Positions 34,602 to 43,130 of a stretch of DNA of 64,000 nt are shown piece after piece (within the stretch, counting starts at the first letter, position 1; every line of letters starts with the position of its first letter). The notes beneath the pieces were generated by a model, which did no database searches, had not been told where the DNA came from, and saw nothing but the letters and a program-made list of their open reading frames with translations. A program made the position numbers and the translations under genes. Location: the NCBI RefSeq assembly GCF_013618475.1, contig NZ_JABJVN010000005.1:189203-253202 (forward strand). The letters are read 5' to 3'. Origin of the DNA: Saccharibacillus deserti. GTDB taxonomy: Bacteria > Bacillota > Bacilli > Paenibacillales > Paenibacillaceae.

Positions 34602-35436
34602 TATAATTCGGCATATGCGTATACAAAAGCGCCGATCGGGCAAACGGACGAACTTCGCGTACGGATCGAATGGGACGCCGCGCCGGCCGATCTCGACGTC
34701 AGCTGCTTCATGGTCGGAGAGAACGGCAGAGTGCCGTCGGACGATTATTTTATCTTCTATAACCAGGATACAAGCCCGGCGGGACATGTGCGTTATGAAC
34801 GGACGGGACCCAACAAGGTCGCGTTCGTCATCCGGACCAACGAGCTGGACCCCGGTCTGATCGCCAAATGCGTATTTTCCGCGACCCTGGACGGGAACGG
34901 GACTTTTGCCGATATCAAAGGATGCCGGATTATCGCGGAGACGGCAGGCGGCGAGATCTTGTACGAGATTACGGAAGCCACACAGGAGCGTTCGCTTGTC
35001 TTCATGGAATTGTACCGGCATGCGTCGGGTCTCAAGCTGCGGGCTGTCGGCCGGGGCTTCAACGGCGGGCTCAAACCGCTGGCCGAAGCGCACGGCGTCG
35101 AGATCGAAGACGAAGAAACGCCGGTGCCGCCGAATGTACCTCAGCCGCCCGCGAACGCGTCTGCCGCAGATTCGCGTATGGCATCGGGCTCAACGGCGGC
35201 CGCTCCAGCGAAGCCTCCCGCCCAGCCGTCGCGCCCGCTCGGCAAGATCGATCTGCTTAAACGCAAAGTCGGCATTTCGCTGGAGAAGAAAAACATCGCG
35301 CATGAAAAAGCCCGCGTAGCCGTCATCTTCGACGCTTCGGGTTCCATGACGCAGCTGTACAAAAAAGGCACGGTCCAGCGCGCGTTCGAACGGATTCTCG
35401 CGGTCTCGGCCCAATTTGAAATAAGGAGCAAACCTC
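34602..35436 (+). pseudogene. Truncated TerD-domain / vWA protein
   Basis: The frame, open after the stop at 34599, reads IGQTDELRVRIEWDAAPADL and DVSCFMVGENGRVPSDDYF, a TerD (tellurium-resistance, Ca-binding) fold, then a Pro/Ala-rich linker and ARVAVIFDASGSMTQLYKKG, a vWA domain with its MIDAS start. There is no start codon before ATG 34710, which would cut into the TerD domain, and the usual TerD N-terminus is absent. The vWA domain stops being recognisable about residue FERILAVSAQF (35412), where the usual second half is missing; the frame runs on meaninglessly to 35615 over the next gene. Both ends are thus damaged. Confidence 0.7.
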
Positions 35437-35703
35437 ATGAACACACATCCGGAATCTTCTTCCAGCGTCTCCGATTCGCCCTCGCTTACGCTGGGACAAT
35501 GCCTGAATCTGCTGCACAAAGACCTGGTTCTTGTCGACATGGCAAGTCCCGGCAAGCCGACCCATCCGGTATCGAAATGGAAAAAGCTGCTGCCGCTGGA
35601 CGCGCCCGGCTATGAGCTGCGCACGATGAGCTTCAACCATGGCCGCACGCAAAAAAAATCGATCGTGCAGACCGGCGGTCCGCGCGCGTGGCACGAGTGG
35701 TAA
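35437..35703 (+). CDS. Small protein of unknown function
   Basis: An 88-residue protein starting at ATG 35437, 8 nt after AAGGAG. The first ~15 residues are Ser/Pro-rich; the rest (LNLLHKDLVLVDMASPGKPT, then SKWKKLLPLDAPGYELRTMS) looks like a compact fold and ends GPRAWHEW. No signal or membrane segment. It overlaps the end of the broken TerD/vWA frame. Similarity unknown to me; the good start site and protein-like composition support it as real. Confidence 0.6.
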   Translation: MNTHPESSSSVSDSPSLTLGQCLNLLHKDLVLVDMASPGKPTHPVSKWKKLLPLDAPGYELRTMSFNHGRTQKKSIVQTGGPRAWHEW

Positions 35704-35803
35704 ACGGGTAATAACTTCTGTATCCTTCTCCATCTTTTCCGTCGGGATTTCCCGAAACGCCATGTGGATCAGATCGATCAGAGAAATGGGAGGCGATCTT
35801 AAT

Positions 35804-36151
35804 ATGAAACAGGACATCGGAGAACATCAGGATTTCTATATTGTCCGCGCGGCCGACGCACCCGAGCCGCAGGACCCGCCCGGCACCGTGCCGGGAAGCG
35901 ACCCGGAGATTCAACCGGTCGATCCGCCGGGTGTTCAACCGGGACAGGCGCCGGAGTTCGACCCGGACGATATGCCGGGCGTTCAGCCGCACCGGCCCGA
36001 GATTGCGCCCGGCGAACTTCCCGGTGTACAGCCGGGGCAGGTGCCGGAGGTCCAGCCGGTCAACCCGCCGGATGTGCAGCCCGTGCAGCAGCCGGAGATC
36101 CAGCCGATCGATCCGCCGGATGTCCAACCCAGCCAGCCGCGGGAATTTTGA
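35804..36151 (+). CDS. Proline-rich repeat protein
   Basis: A 115-residue acidic protein. After a short N-terminal region (MKQDIGEHQDFYIVRAADA) residues ~34-112 are five consecutive units of 15-16 residues of the form PE-x-x-P-x-x-x-P-(G/D)-VQP-x-x-x, e.g. PEIQPVDPPGVQPGQA. Such a sequence should form an extended polyproline-II-like rod. No signal peptide, membrane segment or known domain is visible. ATG 35804 is about 10 nt after GGGAGG. Role unknown; the codon-level differences between repeats show it is old rather than a fresh slippage product. Confidence 0.65.
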   Translation: MKQDIGEHQDFYIVRAADAPEPQDPPGTVPGSDPEIQPVDPPGVQPGQAPEFDPDDMPGVQPHRPEIAPGELPGVQPGQVPEVQPVNPPDVQPVQQPEIQPIDPPDVQPSQPREF

Positions 36152-36209
36152 GCGGAGGCACGACCCGATTCGATTGCCAGTGTCCGGATTCACGGCAGCA
36201 GCAAACCAA

Positions 36210-36246
36210 AAGAGGCTCCGTCCCAATGGGCGAAGCTTCTTTTTTT
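36210..36246 (+). terminator. Intrinsic terminator
   Basis: AGAGGCTCCGTCCC pairs imperfectly (G-U pairs, one bulge) with GGGCGAAGCTTCT around AAT and is followed by seven T. Confidence 0.72.
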
Positions 36247-36332
36247 GTGCCGGTTTTACGGACAGCGGCACCGCAGGAGCAGCAAGCGGTCGGGAGAGTC
36301 CCGGCCGCCTAAAGGCGGACGAATGCCGCGCG

Positions 36333-37058
36333 TTAGACCTTGGAGTCGTTTTTGACGTAAAACGTCTCCCCGCTCTCGATCGCAATGGCATTAAGCTGCC
36401 CGCCGAAGACGGCTCCTCCGTCGATGCCGACGATTCGGTTCGCTCCGTAATACACATTATGGTTATCGGGATCGCCGTGCAGGCCGCTTGTGGGCGTATG
36501 GCCGAATACGACCGTCTTGTCTCCTTCGTATCCCCGATGGAACTCCTCGCGAATCCAGATCAGGTCGGACGGATCGGCTTCGGCCGCCGTCAGGCCCGGA
36601 GGAATGCCCGCATGGACAAAGATGAACGCATCCGTTTCGTAATACAGATCCAGATCGCGGACAAAAGCCAGATGGCGTTCCAGCATCCCGGATTTCAGTT
36701 CGGGGCGGCGATAGTTCTCGCCCAGTTCGACCCGCAGCGCTTTATCGGTAAATCCGTAGCTTTCGAGGGTGGCACTGCCGCCGTTGCGTACGATCCAGCG
36801 CTTCCAGTCTTCTTCGCCTCCGCCATCCAGCGCACGCAGCATCAGATCCTCATGGTTTCCTTTCAGCGCGATCGCACCTTTTTCGCAAAGTTCCATGACG
36901 CGTTCAAGCGTCTGCATCGATTCGGCACCGCGATCCACATAGTCGCCAAGCAGCACCAACTGATCGCAAACGGGATCGTAGCCGGTTTGCTCCAGCAGAC
37001 GATCGAGCAGATGCCGTTCGCCGTGGATATCGCTGATGGCCAGTGTTCTTTTGGGCAT
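36333..37058 (-). CDS. Metallophosphoesterase (PrpA/ApaH-like protein phosphatase)
   Basis: A 241-residue calcineurin-like phosphoesterase with the metal-site motifs in order: SDIHGER (residues 9-15), GDYVDRGAES (~38-47), GNHEDLML (~67-74), FVHAGIPPG and FGHTPTSGLHG. This fold includes serine/threonine phosphatases and diadenosine-tetraphosphatases; size and GNHE context fit both. Cytoplasmic. Start ATG 37058 follows AGAGG by 8 nt. Single gene, convergent with the small-protein genes. Confidence 0.9.
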   Translation of the reverse strand: MPKRTLAISDIHGERHLLDRLLEQTGYDPVCDQLVLLGDYVDRGAESMQTLERVMELCEKGAIALKGNHEDLMLRALDGGGEEDWKRWIVRNGGSATLESYGFTDKALRVELGENYRRPELKSGMLERHLAFVRDLDLYYETDAFIFVHAGIPPGLTAAEADPSDLIWIREEFHRGYEGDKTVVFGHTPTSGLHGDPDNHNVYYGANRIVGIDGGAVFGGQLNAIAIESGETFYVKNDSKV

Positions 37059-37196
37059 GGACGGGGCCTCTCTTTCCGGAGGAAGTCGTGTTTCTAAACT
37101 CTCCCCATTCTAGACGTCCTGCAGCATTCAAGCAAGAACGAGGGTGCGGGTAACCGAAGCGCAGCGGGGAAAGAAAAAAACTTCTTGCCGTTTTAG

Positions 37197-37230
37197 TTTA
37201 CTTGAGTTAATTTATTTACATGAGTTAATT
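37197..37230 (+). promoter_or_regulatory. Two direct repeats, probable TetR operators
   Basis: TTTACTTGAGTTAATT (37197-37212) and TTTACATGAGTTAATT (37215-37230) differ at one base and are 18 bp apart. Each is itself a near-palindrome (TTTAC-n-TG-AGTTAA). They end 28 bp before the TetR-family start at 37258. Confidence 0.7.
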
Positions 37231-37257
37231 AATTGGAAAAAGCAGAGGAGGAGCCGT

Positions 37258-37893
37258 TTGCCGGAAGTTCATTTTTCACTGCGCGAAATCAAGAAAGCCC
37301 GAACGCGCATCAAGCTGTACGAGAGCGGGTTGACTTTGATGCGCACACGCAAGTTCAGCGAGATCATGGTCGACGAAATCTGCCGCGAGTCGGAAACGTC
37401 CAAAGTCACTTTTTTTAAATGTTTTCCGCACAAGGAAGCGCTGTTGGTTTATTTTATGCGGGTCTGGTTGACCGGACGCTTGTTGGAGATCGACGAGAAA
37501 GACAAGCGCGGATTTGAGGCTGTGCGCCATCTGCTGGAGAGCGTGGTGGAGTGGAGCGAAGACGTACCGGGCGTTATGCCCAGCCTGATCGCTTTTTTGG
37601 CCGAGAAGGATATGCACCCGTGGATGCCCGAGCTCAGCGAAGCGGAGATCCATCTGCTGTTCCCCGGGAAGGAAGCCGCGGCTGCCGTATCTCCCGATCT
37701 GGCGGAGCTGTTTCGGCGCTGCATGCTCGAAGCGCGGAGCGACGGTACGCTGGACCCTGTTTTGTCGGTCGACGATGCAGTCAAGCTGCTGTGGACCGTC
37801 TTCTATGGAGCCTTTCTGACGGCACGGTTGTACGCTTCGACCGATATCCGCGGATTTTATGAGCTGCACCTGAATCGTTTGGAAAAAGGCTGA
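37258..37893 (+). CDS. TetR-family transcriptional regulator
   Basis: A 211-residue regulator. The N-terminal helix-turn-helix is KARTRIKLYESGLTLMRTRK, then FSEIMVDEICRESETSKVTFFKCFPHKEALL, where the recognition helix is TSKVTFFKCF. The C-terminal ligand domain is helical and undefined. TTG 37258 follows AGGAGG by 6 nt; the frame upstream lacks a ribosome site. It is 13 bp from the DUF4188 gene, which it likely controls, and two direct-repeat operators stand in its promoter region. Confidence 0.88.
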   Translation: MPEVHFSLREIKKARTRIKLYESGLTLMRTRKFSEIMVDEICRESETSKVTFFKCFPHKEALLVYFMRVWLTGRLLEIDEKDKRGFEAVRHLLESVVEWSEDVPGVMPSLIAFLAEKDMHPWMPELSEAEIHLLFPGKEAAAAVSPDLAELFRRCMLEARSDGTLDPVLSVDDAVKLLWTVFYGAFLTARLYASTDIRGFYELHLNRLEKG

Positions 37894-37906
37894 GGAGGCG
37901 AAAAGC

Positions 37907-38422
37907 ATGGCGAAAGTAATCCCGGGCAGACAGATGGCCCAGATCGAAGGACCGTTTGTTGTATTCATCATCGGAGCGCGTATCAACAAATGGTACGCCG
38001 TGCATAAGTGGCTGCCCGTACTGCGTTCGATGGGACCCATGCTTCAGGAATTGTACACCCACAAAGAATTGGGTTTTCTCGACGCGTCTTTCTTCATGAC
38101 GGGCCGCGGGGTATCGATTGTCCAGTATTGGCGCTCCTACGACCAGCTGGAACATTATGCCCGCGGCAAAGCCAATCACCTCACCGCCTGGAAAAACTTC
38201 AACCGCAAAGCGCGTTCGGGCGAAGCTGTCGGCATTTACCATGAGACCTATATGGTCGAAAACGGCGCCTACGAGTCGATCTACGTGAATATGCCGCCGA
38301 CGGGGATGGGCCGCGCCGGGGCATTGAATCCGGTCGGATCGGGCCGGGAAAGTTCGCGCGAGCGGGCGGGACTTGGCGGCGAGGGTCAGGGAGAGCCTTC
38401 CCCGGACCTGCCGACAAGCTGA
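37907..38422 (+). CDS. DUF4188 family (monooxygenase-like) protein
   Basis: A 171-residue protein whose first ~130 residues match the DUF4188 / fluorophenylacetonitrile monooxygenase-like family: GPFVVFIIGARINKWYAVHK, LGFLDASFFMTGRGVSIVQYW, FNRKARSGEAVGIYHETYMV and YESIYVNMPP. The fold is a ferredoxin-like alpha/beta barrel. The last ~35 residues (RESSRERAGLGGEGQGEP) are a low-complexity tail not typical of the family. ATG follows GAGGAGG by about 8 nt. Under TetR control by proximity, so it may act on a small xenobiotic; the reaction is unproven. Confidence 0.8.
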   Translation: MAKVIPGRQMAQIEGPFVVFIIGARINKWYAVHKWLPVLRSMGPMLQELYTHKELGFLDASFFMTGRGVSIVQYWRSYDQLEHYARGKANHLTAWKNFNRKARSGEAVGIYHETYMVENGAYESIYVNMPPTGMGRAGALNPVGSGRESSRERAGLGGEGQGEPSPDLPTS

Positions 38423-38446
38423 GGCTTCGGTCTTCCGAGCAACGGC

Positions 38447-38478
38447 AAAAAGGAGCGGATTTTTTTCCGCTCCTTTTT
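38447..38478. terminator. Bidirectional terminator
   Basis: Perfect stem AAAAAGGAGCGGA / TCCGCTCCTTTTT with a T-rich loop. It ends the TetR-DUF4188 operon and would also end any transcript coming leftward from the Fur box. Confidence 0.87.
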
Positions 38479-38839
38479 GGGCTGCCGTTAATGGCCGGCC
38501 AAAGCCCGCTGCACTGCAGCCTTGCGGATAAAAGACATCAAGAAAAAGCTCTTTTCGATAATGATAATCGTTATCACATATGACGGAGAGCGGGGACAAC
38601 CGGATCGAACGCTTTAGTGGAGGTGCGCGGGCCGCGATCATGAAAACCGACAAATTGCATGGGGAATGCAGATTATCAATGCGAAACGAAGGGCGACAGG
38701 TAAACTATTTTTCATTTTGATATTGAAATTCAAAGATCTCAGACAAAAAGATGGACAACCCGAGGCGGATTCGCTAACATAGGAAAATGCAAAACCGCAG
38801 TACAGCGGAAACGAATTAAACTCGGAAAGAGGTAGAGGA
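38479..38839. other. Intergenic stretch with a Fur box and no assigned target
   Basis: No gene with a credible ribosome site was found. The stretch contains the Fur box at 38557-38575 and, further on, an AT-rich segment (38695-38760) before the symporter gene. A 26-codon frame at 38640 (MKTDKLHGECRL) has its GGAGG too far upstream (about 15 nt) to be accepted. Confidence 0.55.
38557..38575. promoter_or_regulatory. Fur box
   Basis: GATAATGATAATCGTTATC matches the 19-bp Fur consensus (GATAATGATAATCATTATC) at 18 positions. Neither neighbour is a typical iron gene: the plus-strand symporter starts 265 bp away and nothing starts leftward. Confidence 0.85.
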
Positions 38840-40219
38840 ATGAGCGGGTTGGATAAAAAAACCGGTAAGACCGTCGAAAGACCCGGAGAGGGCGCGGCAG
38901 GCTTTTCCAAGAACGGATTTATCCTTGCGGCGATCGGAAGCTCGGTCGGCTTGGGCAACATGTGGAAATTCCCTTATATTACGGGCGAGAACGGGGGAGC
39001 GGCTTTCTTCCTGCTGTTTATCCTCTGCCTGGTCGTCGTAGGTCTGCCGATTCTGCTGGCGGAAATGACCATTGGACGCGGCGGACGCGGCAACGCTTCC
39101 GCATCGCTGTTCAATTTGACGAACAAGAAGCATTGGAAATGGTTCGGCCTGATTTCGATCATCACCGCTTTCCTGATCATGTCGTATTACAGCGTCGTAG
39201 CGGGTTGGACGCTGCATTACATGATCCAGTCGTTCGCCGGCGCACTGTCGGATGTCAATATGGATTATGCGGCAGCGTTCCTCGGCTTTGCGGGCGGCTA
39301 TATGCCGATCTTCTGGAGCGCGGTCGTCATGGCTATTACCGGTTTCGTCATTGCTAGAGGGATCTCGGGCGGAATCGAGAAGTTCAACAAGATCCTGATT
39401 CCCGGCTTCCTGATTCTCCTGCTGATCATGATGGTTCGCGCGTTGACGCTGCCGGGTGCCTTGGAAGGCGCGGAATTCTTCCTGAAGCCGGACTTCTCGA
39501 AGCTGAACGAAGAATCGGTGCTGATCGCGCTGGGCCACTCGTTCTTCTCGCTCTCGCTCGGCATGGGCTGTATGCTGACTTACGGTTCGTATGTGCGCAA
39601 AGACCAATCGCTCGGCAAAGCGACGCTTGCGATCGGTGCGGGCGATCTGCTGTACGCGTTCATCGCCGGTCTGGTGATCTTCCCGACCGTATTCGCTTAT
39701 GGTATGGAACCTTCCAGCGGCGTAGGCCTTGCGTTCATCGCGCTGCCGGCCGCGTTCGCGCAGATGCCGCTCGGCTTCCTGTTCGGCGGCTTATTCTTCC
39801 TGCTGCTGGCGATCGCCGCACTGACTTCCGCCGTTTCCATCCTCGAAGTTCCGGTCGCCTACGCGATGGAACAGTGGAAATGGAGCCGCAAAAAAACGGC
39901 GGTCATCATGGCGACTCTGGCGTTCCTGCTCGGCGTACCGTCGGCATTGTCCGTCGAAGGCGCCAACGGGCCGCTCAGCAACGTAGTCCTGTTCGGCAAA
40001 ACGATCTTCGATCTGTTCGACTTCTCGACTTCGTATATCCTGATGCCGATCGGCGGACTGATTATCACGCTGTTTACCGGTTATGCCTGGAAACGCGCGG
40101 GCGTAGAAGCGGGACTCACGGGCGGCTTATACCGCACCTGGATGTTCCTGCTCCGTTACGTCTGCCCGCTGTTGATCATCCTGATCTTCCTGTATTCGGT
40201 CGGCGTACTGAAATTCTAG
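38840..40219 (+). CDS. Sodium:neurotransmitter-type symporter (NSS/SNF family)
   Basis: A 459-residue membrane protein of the LeuT-like family: the TM1 signature GFILAAIGSSVGLGNMWKFPYITGEN (split here as GFILAAIGSSVGLG and NMWKFPY) carries the unwound sodium/substrate site, followed by AEMTIGRGGRG. About 12 hydrophobic segments and full length. Bacterial members import amino acids such as leucine, tryptophan or tyrosine with Na+. The ATG is 7 nt after GAGG. Single gene between the orphan Fur box region and a terminator. Confidence 0.93.
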   Translation: MSGLDKKTGKTVERPGEGAAGFSKNGFILAAIGSSVGLGNMWKFPYITGENGGAAFFLLFILCLVVVGLPILLAEMTIGRGGRGNASASLFNLTNKKHWKWFGLISIITAFLIMSYYSVVAGWTLHYMIQSFAGALSDVNMDYAAAFLGFAGGYMPIFWSAVVMAITGFVIARGISGGIEKFNKILIPGFLILLLIMMVRALTLPGALEGAEFFLKPDFSKLNEESVLIALGHSFFSLSLGMGCMLTYGSYVRKDQSLGKATLAIGAGDLLYAFIAGLVIFPTVFAYGMEPSSGVGLAFIALPAAFAQMPLGFLFGGLFFLLLAIAALTSAVSILEVPVAYAMEQWKWSRKKTAVIMATLAFLLGVPSALSVEGANGPLSNVVLFGKTIFDLFDFSTSYILMPIGGLIITLFTGYAWKRAGVEAGLTGGLYRTWMFLLRYVCPLLIILIFLYSVGVLKF

Positions 40220-40236
40220 ATTATTTTTTGCTTCTG

Positions 40237-40267
40237 GGCGTTCCGCTTCGGCGGAACGTCTTTTTTT
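40237..40267 (+). terminator. Intrinsic terminator
   Basis: GCGTTCCGC pairs with GCGGAACGT around TTCG, followed by seven T. Confidence 0.87.
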
Positions 40268-40424
40268 GTCGTTTCGGCGCAAAAAAGTTAAATTTTTATA
40301 AAAAACGTTCGCTTTCGTATAAAGACCCCCCCTAAAAAGCGATGCTATGCTGGAACACGTAAACGACAAGACGGCGCCGAATAAATGGAAGCGCTATCTA
40401 TAACGGAATGCGGGAGGGAATCCG

Positions 40425-41513
40425 GTGATGAGAAGAATAGCGGTGCTTCTGCTCGCGCTGATGCTGACGGCGGTCCTCGGCGGCTGCAACCTGGCGGAAC
40501 GCAGTGCGGGAAGTGCGGAGAAAGGGTATATCGGCTTGTCGATGCCGACCAAATCGTCGGAACGCTGGGTCGGGGACGGAAGCAATATGCGGCGGCTGTT
40601 CGAGCAGCAGGGCTACAAGACCGATTTGCAGTATGCGGAAGACGTAGTCGAGAACCAGATTTCGCAGATCGAGAACATGATTACCAAAGGCGTGGACGTG
40701 ATCGTGATCGCGGCGGTGGACGGCAACACGCTGACCGATGTCATCGGCAAAGCGCACGACCAGGGAATCCGGGTCATCGCTTACGACCGTTTGATCCGCA
40801 ACACGCCTCATATCAGCTATTACTCGACCTTCGACAACTTTAAGGTAGGGGTGCTTCAGGCTTCTTACATCGAACAGGCTCTCGGTCTGAAAGAAGGCAA
40901 AGGGCCTTTCAATATCGAACTGTTCGCCGGGTCTCCGGACGACAACAACGCCTACTTCTTCTATGACGGCGCGATGTCGATTCTTCAACCGTACATCGAT
41001 TCTGGCAAGCTGGTTGTCCGCAGCAAGCAGACGACCATGGCCCAGATCGCGACGCTGCGCTGGGACGGCTCGCTGGCCCAGTCCCGAATGGACAATCTGC
41101 TCAGCGCCTATTACTCCGACGAACATCTGGATGCGGTATTGTCGCCGTACGACGGCATCAGCATCGGGATTTTGTCGTCGCTCAAAGGGATCGGCTACGG
41201 ATCGTCCGCGAAGCCGCTGCCGGTGATTACCGGGCAGGACGCCGAGCTGGCTTCGATCAAGTCGATCGTGGCCGGCGAGCAGACGCAGACGGTGTTCAAG
41301 GATACCCGCAAGCTTGCGCAGCAGACTGTAAACATGGCGGAAAGCGTCCTCAAGGGCGAAGAAGCCGAAGTGAACGATACGAAGTCGTACGACAACGGCA
41401 TCAAAGTCGTTCCGGCTTATCTGCTGGATCCCGTATCGGTCGACAAAAATAACGTGCAGCAGGAAATCGTGGACCAGGACTATTACACCCAGGAAGAAAT
41501 CGGTCTGAAATAA
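40425..41513 (+). CDS. Sugar-binding lipoprotein of ABC transporter (ChvE/GguX-like)
   Basis: A 362-residue lipoprotein: signal with lipobox LGGC and Cys21, then a type I periplasmic-binding fold ([18 protein letters not shown], then [19 protein letters not shown] and VIAYDRLI). The C-terminal DNTKSYDNG-like stretch and the DPVSVDKNN ending match the multiple-sugar-binding (ChvE-like) group, whose ligands are aldose monosaccharides such as arabinose, galactose or glucose. It is followed by ATPase and permease genes of the same system. GTG 40425 (GGGAGG 7 nt upstream) is a likely start, ATG 40428 the alternative. Confidence 0.92.
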   Translation: MMRRIAVLLLALMLTAVLGGCNLAERSAGSAEKGYIGLSMPTKSSERWVGDGSNMRRLFEQQGYKTDLQYAEDVVENQISQIENMITKGVDVIVIAAVDGNTLTDVIGKAHDQGIRVIAYDRLIRNTPHISYYSTFDNFKVGVLQASYIEQALGLKEGKGPFNIELFAGSPDDNNAYFFYDGAMSILQPYIDSGKLVVRSKQTTMAQIATLRWDGSLAQSRMDNLLSAYYSDEHLDAVLSPYDGISIGILSSLKGIGYGSSAKPLPVITGQDAELASIKSIVAGEQTQTVFKDTRKLAQQTVNMAESVLKGEEAEVNDTKSYDNGIKVVPAYLLDPVSVDKNNVQQEIVDQDYYTQEEIGLK

Positions 41514-41570
41514 AGCAGGAAGCCAAGACCGGCCGAATCGAACGAAGCAGCAGAACAGGAGGGCTGAACC

Positions 41571-43130
41571 ATGTCGGAGTATATCTTGGAAATGCGCGGG
41601 ATCGTCAAGACGTTTCCCGGTGTCAAAGCGCTGGACGATGTGAATATCCGGGTGCGCCAGGGCGAGATTCATTCGCTGTGCGGAGAGAACGGAGCGGGCA
41701 AGTCGACATTGATGAAAGTGCTGAGCGGCGTGTATCCGTTCGGCAGCTACGAAGGCGATATTCTGTTCGAAGGCCGCCCGTGCGAATTCAAGGATATCAA
41801 GCAGAGTGAGGAAAAAGGCATCGTCATCATTCACCAGGAGCTGGCGCTTATCCCGTATCTGTCGATTGCGGAGAATATTTTTCTCGGCAACGAACGGTCG
41901 AAAAAAGGCATCATCGATTGGAACGAGACGATTATGCGGACCGGCGAACTGCTGAAGAAAGTCGGTTTGAGCGAAAATCCCAATACGCTCGTCGGCAATA
42001 TCGGCGTCGGCAAACAGCAGTTGGCCGAGATTGCCAAAGCGCTGTCCAAAAAGGTCAAGCTGCTCATCCTCGACGAGCCGACCGCGGCCCTGAACGAGCG
42101 TGACAGCGAGAATCTGATGCGGCTAATGCTGGAATTCAAACGCGAAGGCATCACCTGCATTTTGATCTCCCACAAGCTGAACGAAGTGACCCGGGTATCG
42201 GATTCGATCACGATTCTGCGCGACGGCCATACGATCGAAACGATGAGTATGCAAGAAGACGGGGTCACGGAAGACCGGATCATCAGCGGCATGGTCGGGC
42301 GCGACATGACGCACCGGTACCCCGAGCGGACGCCTGAGATCGGCGAAGTGGCGCTCGAAGTCCGCGGCTGGACCGTCTATCACGAACATCATCCGGACCG
42401 CAAAGCGCTGGACGATATCAATCTGACGCTGCGCCACGGCGAAATCGTCGGTATCGCGGGATTGATGGGGGCGGGCCGGACGGAGCTTGCGATGAGCATC
42501 TTCGGCAAATCCTACGGCCGGAACATCAGCGGACAGCTTGTCAAAGACGGCCAGGAAATCCGCAACGATTCGGTCAGCCAGGCGATCGCCAACGGCTTCG
42601 CCTATGTGACGGAAGACCGCAAGGAATACGGGTTGATTCTGATGGACGATATCAAGCGCAACATTTCGCTGACGGGCATCGGCAAGCTGACCAAGCGGGC
42701 GGTCGTCAACGAACGCGAAGAAGTGCTGGTCGCCGAAGACATGCGCAAACGGATGAATATCAAGACGCCGAGCATCCTGCAGAAGACCGGCAATCTGAGC
42801 GGAGGCAATCAGCAGAAAGTCGTACTCGGCAAATGGATCTTCTCGGAACCGGATATTCTGATTCTGGATGAACCGACCCGGGGGATCGACGTCGGCGCCA
42901 AATACGAAATCTATACGATCATTCAACAGCTGGCCGCGCAGGGCAAAGCCGTTCTCGTCATTTCGTCGGAACTGCCGGAAGTGATCGGACTCAGCGACCG
43001 CATTTATGTCATGAACGCCGGCCGGATCACGGGCGAAGTCAGCCGCGAGCAGGCGTCCCAAGAGACGTTGATGAAATATATGACCCATACAGGAGGCGTT
43101 AAGCGTGGAAGCGATCACCAAACTGTTTAA
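41571..43130 (+). CDS. Sugar ABC transporter ATPase with two nucleotide-binding domains (MmsA/GguA-like)
   Basis: A 519-residue ATPase with two ABC domains. The first has Walker [10 protein letters not shown] (Gly38 to Thr46), a [15 protein letters not shown] signature and [10 protein letters not shown]; the second has the usual degenerate P-loop GLMGAGRTE (from Gly297), [14 protein letters not shown] and [15 protein letters not shown]. This tandem design is that of the XylG/RbsA/MmsA group energising import of monosaccharides. ATG follows AGGAGGG by 8 nt. The end of the gene overlaps the permease gene by 26 bp. Confidence 0.95.
   Translation: MSEYILEMRGIVKTFPGVKALDDVNIRVRQGEIHSLCGENGAGKSTLMKVLSGVYPFGSYEGDILFEGRPCEFKDIKQSEEKGIVIIHQELALIPYLSIAENIFLGNERSKKGIIDWNETIMRTGELLKKVGLSENPNTLVGNIGVGKQQLAEIAKALSKKVKLLILDEPTAALNERDSENLMRLMLEFKREGITCILISHKLNEVTRVSDSITILRDGHTIETMSMQEDGVTEDRIISGMVGRDMTHRYPERTPEIGEVALEVRGWTVYHEHHPDRKALDDINLTLRHGEIVGIAGLMGAGRTELAMSIFGKSYGRNISGQLVKDGQEIRNDSVSQAIANGFAYVTEDRKEYGLILMDDIKRNISLTGIGKLTKRAVVNEREEVLVAEDMRKRMNIKTPSILQKTGNLSGGNQQKVVLGKWIFSEPDILILDEPTRGIDVGAKYEIYTIIQQLAAQGKAVLVISSELPEVIGLSDRIYVMNAGRITGEVSREQASQETLMKYMTHTGGVKRGSDHQTV

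Noticed and set aside
38640-38720. 26-codon frame after the Fur box as an iron-regulated small protein
   Set aside because: The GGAGG is about 15 nt from the ATG and the peptide has no notable features.
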